Shown in pieces: positions 1-7,585 of a stretch of 28,521 nt of DNA. The notes beneath the pieces were generated by a model. It searched no databases, was not told the origin of the DNA, and was given only the letters and a program-made list of their open reading frames with translations. A program made the translations under genes and the position numbers. The stretch is from Priapulus caudatus (lineage: Eukaryota; Priapulida; Priapulimorpha; Priapulimorphida; Priapulidae). The stretch spans positions 45,848 to 74,368 of the forward strand of contig NW_014578373.1 in the NCBI RefSeq assembly GCF_000485595.1, given 5' to 3'. Each line of letters opens with the position of its first letter. Position 1 is the first letter of the stretch.

Positions 1-115
1 CAGCAGCAGCAGCAGCAGCAGCCGCAGCAGCAACAACCGCAGCAGTAGCGGTAGGAGCAGCAGCAGCAGGACCAGCACAAGCAGCAGTACTAGCAGCTGA
101 GTCGATGTGGCAGCG
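1..115. repeat. Degenerate (CAG)n microsatellite
   Basis: CAG triplets with CAA, CCG and TAG interruptions. In the CAG frame it reads a short glutamine run and then stops at TAG, so there is no support for a coding polyglutamine tract. Confidence 0.85.
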
Positions 116-267
116 GCGTCGAGATTGGATTATTGACGTCGGCTCGTCGGCGCGCGGCCGTCCGCGACGACAGTCGACATCTACATGAAAAAGATCGCTA
201 ACGAACGAGAAAACGCGCGCCATTGCTCGATACTGCAGTCGCACAACCACTTACCGCCCACCGCACC

Positions 268-270
268 GTG

Positions 271-317
<47 letters not shown>

Positions 318-320
318 ATG
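268..320. repeat. (TGCG)n microsatellite
   Basis: About a dozen TGCG units. It drives three long open frames between 185 and 848, all of them low-complexity artefacts. Confidence 0.9.
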
Positions 321-349
321 CGTGTATCTATGCCTATGCCTCTGCATAT

Positions 350-640
350 CTACATATCTACGCTTCTTCCCTCCCCCCTCCTGTATCTATGCTTCCTTTT
401 GCCTCCCACCCGTGTATCTACGCTTGGTCCTTCAGCCTCCATACATATTCTATACTTCCTTTTACCTCCCCGTGCCTCTATGTTTCCTCCTTCCTCCTGC
501 ATATATCAAGAGCTATCTATGCTTCCTTTTACCTCCACAGTGTATCTATACTTCCTTTTACCTCCCCCGTGCCTCTATGCTTCCTCCTGCATATATCTAT
601 GCTTCCTTTTACCTCCACAGTGTATCTATACTTCCTTTCC
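350..640. repeat. Degenerate pyrimidine-rich minisatellite
   Basis: Repeated blocks of the form TATCTATGCTTCCTTTTACC then TCC(A/C)CAGTG recur with variable spacing. No gene is visible in 115-1700 apart from repeats. This stretch is probably COPS3 intron 7 or flanking DNA. Confidence 0.7.
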
Positions 641-885
641 ACCCTTCTTTACGTACACGTACGCCGTGAGAGATCTCCCTCACGATGACAAAATCAATTC
701 GGTACCACTTGGATTAACATACCCATCTTACATAAGCTGGTGCTGCCACCTAGCGAGCGGAATATACATTTTCCGTGGCCACCTCGAGTTCGTAAGCGGG
801 TCGACCACTGACTGGCAGACAATCAGTCAAGGAAAAGTCATACAATAGTATAAGGTATCTGACATAGAGAAGCGTCGATCATCAG

Positions 886-949
886 ATGGTTAGCAAGTAG
901 TCAGATAACATGACCACCTTTTACGTCGAAGTCTGTGAGTTCAAACCCC
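886..949 (+). repeat. Possible tRNA-derived SINE head (weak)
   Basis: A box A-like TGGTTAGCAAGTAG at 887-900 is followed about 40 bases later by a box B-like GAGTTCAAACCCC at 937-949. This is the arrangement of an internal polymerase III promoter. I cannot fold it into a convincing cloverleaf, so it is not called as a tRNA. Confidence 0.3.
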
Positions 950-1317
950 AGTCACTAATGAGAGTTATCTCAATGCGTGAAAAAGGTGACTCAATATTTG
1001 GGACTAAATCCCTCTCGGCTCAGATTACCATGTAAAACGGCAAGGCCATCTCAAGTAATTGAAACGTAAAGTAACGGTTAGCAACATAAAACAGTGTCAG
1101 TGACCACTGTCAGTGTTAGAAATGAGGTCGGCTTGGCGCCATTGTTATCGAGTGCTGAAGTAAGTGTCTACGTTTCAGAGGGACACTGTCCAATAACGTA
1201 AGGAGTTACAACAATACACGATCGTCAAGTATCTAACCGATGAAAAGTGACAGAAGATACAGCCACGATTCTCGAGAACGTAAAGGGCTCTGTACATAAC
1301 ACAGAAATACAAAACTA

Positions 1318-1642
1318 CAGTACACAATTTATTATCCGAAACCCTTGGGACCAGACAAATTTCGTAATTCGTAATTTTTCGAATTTCAAAATGGTAGTAC
1401 AGTACAGGTACACATACTGTATATCCTGCAACTAGCCAAAACTAAAACCCAAGTTCTCAAGAGGCCAAGGGCTGTACCAGTACAGTACAATATGTATGAG
1501 TAATGACAAACACATTAATATTTCTGCAGTGAACCTTGTGCAGCCAAACGCGAGCTTTGGTGTGCAGACAACCTCCACAAAAAAAATTCCGGTTTTCAGA
1601 GCTTTTCGGTTTTCAGAATTTCGAATAATAGATTGTGTACTG
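1318..1642. mobile_element. pogo/Tigger-like MITE, 325 bp, TA target duplication
   Basis: The left end CAGTACACAATTTATTATCC pairs with the right end GAATAATAGATTGTGTACTG. The element is flanked by TA on both sides. The CAGTA...ATTATCCGAA terminus resembles pogo/Tigger-class ends. It has no transposase. It sits about 60 bp past the donor of COPS3 exon 7. The family assignment is by resemblance only. Confidence 0.7.
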
Positions 1643-1704
1643 TACATACGCAAATACATAGACGTCGCACATGACAGACGGCAACGACCGTAGGATGTAC
1701 TTAC

Positions 1705-1809
1705 GATTTCGAAGAAATAGAGGGCTCTGTCGTAGTTCTTCAGGCCCGTGTAGATCATGCCGCCGTAGTAGTAGTAGGCGAGGAAATGTTTCACGTCGTA
1801 CGCGCTGTT
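1705..1809 (-). CDS. COPS3: COPS3 coding exon 7 (last one in window)
   Basis: It is 35 whole codons. It encodes [20 protein letters not shown] then [15 protein letters not shown], the most diagnostic CSN3 block ([22 protein letters not shown]). The donor is GTAAGT. The next expected exon (family TTPAMAVSHIMLEAYKKY) was not found between 1 and 1704, so the following intron probably runs off the left edge. Confidence 0.95.
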
Positions 1810-4800
1810 CTGTGGGTTCGCCGAGAAAACGCAATGGGAAAAGACATAGATTCGCGTGTAATCGGGATAAAGTTCGCGCGGGCGTCACACATCCCTTCTT
1901 GTCACTCGAACGGCGCCACCTAGCTGCATTACCGTGGAAACGATTATCGCAGTTACATGTAAGCATTTCTGCAAGAAGCCACATCTCGATTTTGTCTCGA
2001 GCGTTCAGGCTTTGCGGCTTCTTCCGCGTGTTGGCGTGCATCACTTTAAAGACACCGCAGAGCGACTAGTGGTGACATCTGTTGGCAACAAAGGAAGTCT
2101 TTGCGATTCTCGCTAACATTAGTCGCCCGCACGCGAGCGAGTACACACTCACCTCCTTACTGATGTCTGTGATGTCTGCATCCAGAAAATCCAACGCTGG
2201 CTTGAAGCACTTTGCGACCAAGCAGAGCTGCAAAGCAAACAGATAGCGTGAACAAATGCACACAGCTACAGCATGACCATAGGTGTACAGCAGACAAGGA
2301 TATAACTCGAGGTTCAAGCAGGACATCTTTATGGGCAGAGTAAAGAGTAAATCCATGACCGTGATCACATGCTAGCAATACTCTTGATCTCACAGTTACC
2401 CGTTTAGCAGAGCGTTGAATACATTTAGTATGCTAAAGTAAATAGTACAGCTATAATAGCTAATGTTCGCGTAACTCAAACAATACCATTACGAGATAGC
2501 ATTGGCATGTTATAAACAATATTACAACTAAATGGTGCACAATAACGACAAGCTCTTCACAACACAACAACACTTATATTATATTATATTATATTATATT
2601 ATATATATATATATATCAAGAGCTAATAATACATAGAGTGTACAACGGAAAAACGGGAAAATGGTGCTATTTCACGACATGATTATTCTACTTTGCCTGC
2701 GAGTCTAGAATAATTTTATGGTATTGCATTAAGCAGAATTCTTTGCTCTCTAAAACAAGACCAACCGCTTGTCAATACGATACTCCTAGGCTGAGATATT
2801 GGCTCGTACACTTCCCCTCCCACAGACCTCACGGCGCTTCGAATCCACATCAGTCAGCAACCTAAACGCCCCTAAGCATTTTGGTTATCGATTTCCGTCA
2901 CCGCTTGGAGCGCTAATAACTGATGTCACATGCCCAAATTTGGTTCTCTTACTACACCATATAGTAACTGAGCTGCGTTGTAGAAACTTAATTAAGAAAA
3001 CATTGCTGGCTCCATCATGACGGGCATTAGCCGTGCTAGGAAAGATAATGGGAGATAAGGGCATAGGCGATGCCCCCGAAAGTCACCTATGATAACCGAA
3101 ACGCCGTTCATTCATAAAGTTATGGCGGAAAAACCGAACTTTCACGAAGCAACGCTTAGGGGCGTAGGTTGATGACTCCCGGGGTACGAGGCGGCTTAAG
3201 GCATGTGGGAGGGGAGGTTTAGGAGCCAATATCTCAGCCTAGGAGTATCGTATTGACAAGCGGTTGGTCTTGTTTTAGAGAGCAAAGAATTCTGCTTATT
3301 GCAATACCATAAAATTATTCTAGACTCGCAGGCAAAGTAGAATAATCATGTCGTGAAATAGCACTATTTTCCCGTTTTTCCGTTGTACACTCTAGGTATT
3401 ATTAGCTCTTGATATATATATATATATATATATAAACATATAAACATGCAATATGTATCAGACAGGTATACGTATAACTTCTGACTGAGGTGCAGAGCAC
3501 ACACACACGCTAGCTACATACCTGGCAGAGATCAGCATGGATCGATGTCAGCTGTGACGGGTAAAGCTGAATCTTCTGAATAGCACTGCTCACTAGTGAG
3601 ATGCCTCGAATCGGCTGAAATAACGAGCAGACGATAAATATCGCTCCGTACACCAAGCAGTTAACCATTAATTAAAATATTCAATTACATTTCGTTACTT
3701 TAATTATTTTCTTAACATCAACAGGGTTTCTTCTGAGGAAAAATTAGACAAAGGAGGTAATGGCCAGTTTGGGAAAAAAACGCGCATGATGGATTCAAAG
3801 GCATGCCGTAGGCACAAATTGTTAAAATTTGAATGTCTTAGATTGCATTTGAGAACATTTTCACAACCGCGATGTTAAATTTGACAACGGCGGTGTGCAA
3901 CTGTGCCTCTTATGTATAAGAAACCCTGATCAACATCTCTTTGAGGTTGCAATAGATGGCGCCCCTGCAGAACAGCTATAGTGGTGATAGCTTGCTTTCA
4001 GATTTATATATATGAATTACGGGTTATAGTAGGGGCCTACACATGAGTGAATGAGGTCACAGTCATACCTGCTTCCTTTCCACGAGCTGACGGGTCATTT
4101 GGTGACACAGCTCTGAATCTGTATTAAAATAATCAAGCAAAGATGCAGTTTGAAAAATCGGGAAATTATTTATTATTACTGGCAATGGTTAAAAACATAT
4201 ATATTAGTTTTATTTGTATTATTATGCAACTATATTTTATAACTAAATGTGATAACACTATCCCTTTAGATCAACAGAAAAAATAATTATGCATCAGCTG
4301 AGCTGTAAATTTTATACATTAAAGGTAGCTTCCCTCGAACTTCCCCCGTAAATTTGTGTAACAAACCACTGTAAAAACGCAAGAAACAAACCAACAAAAC
4401 TTTAACTAAACGTTAGCTTTGAAAATAAAACTGTAAAAATAAGTATCAAGCATATATTTGCTCATCGAAGAAACAACTCGAAAAATGCTTTTCGCCGCAG
4501 TTCCGTAGGCGCCATATTGTTTATATTTGAGCAACCATCATTTCAATCAAGTCAATGTAGCCACTTTCAGATACCATAACTTTTAATATAAATCATTTTA
4601 TGAAATCAAACTTTGTAGTCTAGACAGAGAGGCACCTCGACTGTTTATGTTATTAATTTCAGAATTTCTACCGTAACCGTTTTCGAGATAGAACGTGCTA
4701 AAAACCCAACAAAATGTAATCCGAACTAACAGCGACCTGACAGAACTCTCGACTCACTCACTCGTTAACTCGCCCAGAATACTATTATCTCCCAGCAACA

Positions 4801-5660
4801 AAAACGTTGCGCTTTTCCTATCAGCTAGCCATGTACATGACCAGAAAAAACCATTGGGTCATAACCTGCCAGTGTGTATTATTGTACATAGCATGGTTCA
4901 TACATACATAACACAGGAAGTGTGCGGATCAGAACAATCGCCGCATAGTGGCAACGGTAAACGCGTTTGAAACATTCGACCAGAACGTTTCACTTTGTAG
5001 TCTAAAAGCTTTGAATGAACGTATTCCTGAGCATTTTTTTTCACCTATCACACATATATAGGCAAGTAGAAGCGTGCAATGTTAAAATAATTTATTTTTG
5101 CCTGATTTTATGTTTGCTGCTAGAAAGTTCGAGGGAATATCCCCCCAACTCGTAGTATCAAGGGAAATAACCCATTTTGTTAGAATGAGGACTTAACAGT
5201 ACACTCATATCTATATATAATTGGTTCATGGTAGTTATTAGATAACCTTAGTAAATCACACGTGCCACTAGAAACTTACACGAGTCTGTTGCAAATCTTA
5301 CTTGCTCGCCATTACAACCAAGTATGAACTCTTGAGTCAATGCAAACAGCCCTTCAAAGTCTGGTATGTTCTGTAGTTCATACTTGACAACTCTGCAAAA
5401 CAAGATAGACACTCACAATGAACAAGTAGATAAATGCATGTACACATACGCAAATAGATACGCGTCCACACAGATACGCATAAATACACACTTTCACGCA
5501 CGCGCCCACATGCGTGTGTGGACACACGGATGTATAAATGCATGCCCGCTCATCCACATACACACATGGACACATGTTCACACAGGCATGCATACACACA
5601 CACACACGCATGGATCAACACCACCATACAACCACCACTACCACCACCACCACCACCACG

Positions 5661-5703
<43 letters not shown>

Positions 5704-6999
5704 TCCATGACTTACAAGATAGCAAGGACCCCGAGTGAGTGCTGCTGCAGGTCTAGGGTTGCTAGTACATTGTCGAGGTGTGAAGCATGCTTCGCAAGAA
5801 TGTCCATGCTCTTGTTGATAAACTCGCATAGTTGGCTGAAGTTTCCTGCAACACAGTGTCAGTGGCAGATGATACCATAAGGTAACCCAGTGGAGCACTT
5901 CTACAGTGGCAGTGTAGACATGCTCGAATGTTTTTTGTCAGCTTTCTAGTTCAAACTGTGACAGCAGTTTGCAGAGCATGGCACATGCGTGCCCGTGTTA
6001 TATGTGACACTCACGTGTTCTGCACATAACTTTTTCAGTAAGCACCATTTTTACGCCAACCAATCGACTGAAAATGTACGTAGTCACCTGAACGGGAAAT
6101 ATATGCAATGCACGTGGACTAGATCAGTAGATGCCACCTACAAAATCTTAGGTGTGGGTGGATCGACATCCAACATACTGACTGCACACCGTCTACGCAG
6201 CTCGCACTAGCTGTGCACTAGTTAGATTTTATCGAGCATAGCTACACACTGCAGACGAGATGGGCTGTGACGCACGTGTGCTGTAAAATTACCAGCATAA
6301 CATGAGTGCAACTATAGATTTAAGAAAGTACCCGGTATGTGCCTTCCGGCTTTTGTACGGCTTGCACAGTCAAGTCAATTAGCCGATATTGCTTGCTACC
6401 AACCGAATAATCATGAACTTGTAATGTAAATAAATAGTAAAATACCACTATTTCACTAACAGCAGGAGTTCATTTTGTGAGTCCTGGAAGTTAAAGTAAC
6501 GCTCATAGGGTCTATGTCCCCCAGGGTACTGCCGGAACGTACCCTGGTCACTATTTCAGTATTTGATATGGTTAGGGTTAGGGTTAGGGTTAAGGTTAGG
6601 GTTAGGGTTAGGGTTAAGGTTAGGGTTAGGGTTCGGGTTAGGGTTAGGGAGTAGGCGTAGGCGACTCCCTAGACTCGTTAGTGGAGTAGACGAGGTACGG
6701 TCCGGCATATTAGATAGTACCAGAGTACGTTCCGGTATACCGGAGGACATAGACCCTCTCAGCTAAAGTAACACTAACAGTAACATAACAACACTCAACA
6801 GTAACAAAACTAACATAACAATATTTTAGTCTGCGTTTATTTTGCATTGATGCGACAAGCACAGGTGAAAGGACGTCTACAAATGTCTGCTAGTGGGCTT
6901 GTTGTATTTTACTTTTTAAATCGTCTAATTAATTGGCATTGTACCTTGGGCCGACAAATTTCTGACATTATTCACAAATTGCTCTAAAGCCGCCGCCAT
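1705..6999 (-). CDS. COPS3: COP9 signalosome subunit 3, N-terminal half (seven exons; 3' half beyond window)
   Basis: CSN3 is a scaffold subunit of the COP9 signalosome, the complex that removes NEDD8 from cullins and so regulates cullin-RING ubiquitin ligases in nucleus and cytosol. Coding exons on the minus strand are 6945-6999, 5716-5845, 5280-5392, 4069-4118, 3522-3614, 2153-2227 and 1705-1809. All introns are GT-AG and every phase matches, giving 207 codons of an expected roughly 420. Recognisable stretches are the start [61 protein letters not shown] and [14 protein letters not shown], all close to vertebrate CSN3 as I recall it. This part is the helical-repeat N-terminal arm. The PCI domain and C-terminal tail are not in the window. 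The start codon is the only one that fits the family N-terminus. The gene is divergent from CACYBP. Identification is firm; exon ends rest on splice consensus only. Confidence 0.95.
2153..2227 (-). CDS. COPS3: COPS3 coding exon 6
   Basis: It is 25 whole codons with a CTTTGCAG acceptor and a GTGAGT donor. It encodes [20 protein letters not shown] then DISKE, matching the family's [18 protein letters not shown]. Phase is 0 at both ends. Confidence 0.95.
2576..2615. repeat. ATATT / AT microsatellite
   Basis: TTATA pentamers pass into a (TA)n run that serves as the insertion site of the adjoining fold-back element. The (TA)n continues on the other side at 3411-3433. Confidence 0.85.
2616..3412. 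mobile_element. Fold-back inverted-repeat element, about 800 bp, in a TA tract
   Basis: The left arm starting TCAAGAGCTAATAATACATA is repeated in reverse complement at the right end (ATTATTAGCTCTTGA). The near-perfect arms are about 205 bp, passing through GGTCTTGTTTTAGAGAGCAA on the right side. Weaker pairing continues inward (AACGCCCCTAAGC with GCTTAGGGGCGT). No transposase is present. Flanking (TA)n suggests TA target duplication. It lies in COPS3 intron 5. Confidence 0.85.
3522..3614 (-). CDS. COPS3: COPS3 coding exon 5
   Basis: It is 31 whole codons between a TTATTTCAG acceptor and a GTATGT donor. It encodes [20 protein letters not shown] followed by [11 protein letters not shown]. The [11 protein letters not shown] block is essentially invariant in CSN3. 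Phase is 0 at both ends. Confidence 0.95.
3615..4068. other. COPS3: COPS3 intron 4, nothing recognised
   Basis: AT-rich intron between exons 5 and 4. I see no repeat, RNA or extra exon in it. Confidence 0.6.
4069..4118 (-). CDS. COPS3: COPS3 coding exon 4
   Basis: This short exon lies between a TTTTAATACAG acceptor and a GTATGA donor. It completes a split tyrosine codon and encodes [16 protein letters not shown], matching the family's GLCHQLTNALVERKQ. It is too short for an ORF scan and is supported by homology and phase. Confidence 0.93.
4119..5279. other. COPS3: COPS3 intron 3, mostly featureless
   Basis: AT-rich. Two faint signals are present. TTCCCTCGAACTT near 4330 faces its reverse complement AAGTTCGAGGGAA near 5126, and ACTTTGTAGTCTA occurs near 4609 and 4991. 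These may be remnants of an old element spanning most of the intron. The evidence is too thin to call a transposon. Confidence 0.4.
5280..5392 (-). CDS. COPS3: COPS3 coding exon 3
   Basis: The acceptor is TTTTGCAG and the donor GTAAGT. The exon encodes [20 protein letters not shown] and then [16 protein letters not shown], aligning with the family's VPDFETLF and CNGEHIRYATD. An internal GTAAGA after GAGCAA could be mistaken for the donor. Reading through it restores the conserved (V/I)R(F/Y)ATD block and the correct phase into exon 4, so the downstream donor is preferred. Confidence 0.93.
5425..5703. repeat. CA-, ACC- and AAC-microsatellites filling COPS3 intron 2
   Basis: Irregular CA/CACG-rich repeats (about 5425-5625), an ACC run (about 5629-5658) and an AAC run (about 5659-5703). 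They make up nearly the whole 323-bp intron. Open frames rich in His, Thr, Asn, Gln or Cys here are repeat artefacts. Confidence 0.9.
5716..5845 (-). CDS. COPS3: COPS3 coding exon 2
   Basis: It follows a TGTTGCAG acceptor and ends at a GTAAGT donor. It encodes [20 protein letters not shown], then a stretch ending [11 protein letters not shown], matching the second helical segment of CSN3. It enters with two bases of a codon and ends with two. A (GTT)n/(GGT)n microsatellite starts only about a dozen bases past the donor. Confidence 0.95.
6501..6763. mobile_element. MITE copy 1 with telomere-like core, 9-bp target duplication
   Basis: The left terminus GCTCATAGGGTCTATGTCCC is matched by the inverted right end GGACATAGACCCTCTCAGC, with CCGGAAC continuing both arms. 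Nine-base direct repeats TAAAGTAAC flank it at 6492-6500 and 6764-6772. The core (about 6571-6648) is TTAGGG-type repeat with TTAAGG variants. A 9-bp duplication is typical of Mutator-like elements. It lies in COPS3 intron 1. Copy 2 is at 25146-25345. Confidence 0.85.
6571..6648 (+). repeat. Interstitial TTAGGG repeats
   Basis: About twelve GGTTAG units with a few TTAAGG and TTCGGG variants. They are enclosed within MITE copy 1, so this is not a chromosome end. TTAGGG matches the ancestral metazoan telomere motif. Confidence 0.9.
6945..6999 (-). CDS. COPS3: COPS3 coding exon 1
   Basis: The exon encodes [18 protein letters not shown] plus one base of a glycine codon, then a GTACAA donor. The family begins with a near-identical MASALEQFVNSVRQLSAQ, which fixes the start. 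The context before the ATG is TTTCACG. This is the translation start nearest to the CACYBP gene. Confidence 0.95.
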
Positions 7000-7564
7000 C
7001 GTGAAATCGGGTCGCGTGCATCATCCATAATTTACACATTGGCTCATTGCTACAGAAACTGCTGTGAAGGCAAATTTTACAAATTACACGTGTAAATTAT
7101 GATTTACAAAATCTTAAGCGTATCTATGTTTAAAGAAATAAATAAATTCTACAAATATCGAAGAACTAAATATTTACAGAAATTGTTTTTATCAGAACTT
7201 AAGCGACCTTCGACGCGATACATGCGAACATTCAATCGTTGATTCTAAAGACTCAAGCCGTGTTAGATGAGAATCTTTACGATTTTTAACTATTTAAAAA
7301 ATTACAAACTAAATTTTTCGCATTCGTAGTACATTTTTGTTAGATTCTGGGAAGATTAAGTTTATTTGTAATTGTGTAGCGTATAATTACTAATAAATCA
7401 ACAACCCGTTTTTATACAGAGGTCAGCACTATGCGATTTGAAGATTGCACGTGAAAATTCTCCACTTTTAGTACATTTCTTACTATCTTAGTGTAGTTTC
7501 TACGTACTTGCTGGGAAGTGACAGCGCTATCCGAAATAGGCAGTTCAACTTAAATATCAACAAA
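7000..7564. promoter_or_regulatory. Putative bidirectional promoter between COPS3 and CACYBP
   Basis: The start codons of two divergent conserved genes are 565 bp apart, so this stretch must hold both 5' UTRs and both core promoters. Visible candidates are ATTGG at 7038-7042 (a CCAAT box read on the minus strand) and a palindromic E-box CACGTG at 7087-7092 within TTACACGTGTAA. The rest is AT-rich with no TATA box I can defend and no CpG island. Promoter function is inferred from gene layout; the individual sites are weak matches. Confidence 0.55.
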
Positions 7565-7585
7565 ATGACAGCTAAGATTTCAGAG
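7565..7585 (+). CDS. CACYBP: CACYBP coding exon 1
   Basis: Seven codons, MTAKISE, end at a strong GAG|GTGAGT donor. Joined in phase to exon 2 they give MTAKISELRLDVEQLKG, which matches the family start MASEELQKDLEEVK in length and pattern. The AACAAAATG context is favourable for initiation. The exon is too short to detect except through its fit to exon 2. Confidence 0.88.

Noticed and set aside
1-115. Polyglutamine coding exon
   Set aside because: The CAG frame hits TAG after about 16 codons and no splice site rescues it.
185-848. Three overlapping open frames of 148-192 codons
   Set aside because: They translate a TGCG microsatellite and a pyrimidine-rich minisatellite; composition is periodic and no protein family is recognisable.
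886-949. Functional tRNA gene
   Set aside because: Box-like motifs are present but no acceptor stem or anticodon arm could be paired, so it is listed only as a possible SINE.
1613-2069. Longer open frames on both strands around COPS3 exon 7
   Set aside because: They run past the GTAAGT donor and the acceptor of exon 7 or are in other frames; only 1705-1809 matches CSN3.
5366-5898. Open frames rich in His, Thr, Asn/Gln or Cys
   Set aside because: They are translations of the AAC/ACC/CA microsatellites; only 5716-5845 in the COPS3 frame is coding.
6556-6766. Chromosome end suggested by TTAGGG repeats
   Set aside because: The repeats are short, degenerate and enclosed between MITE termini, with genes on both sides.
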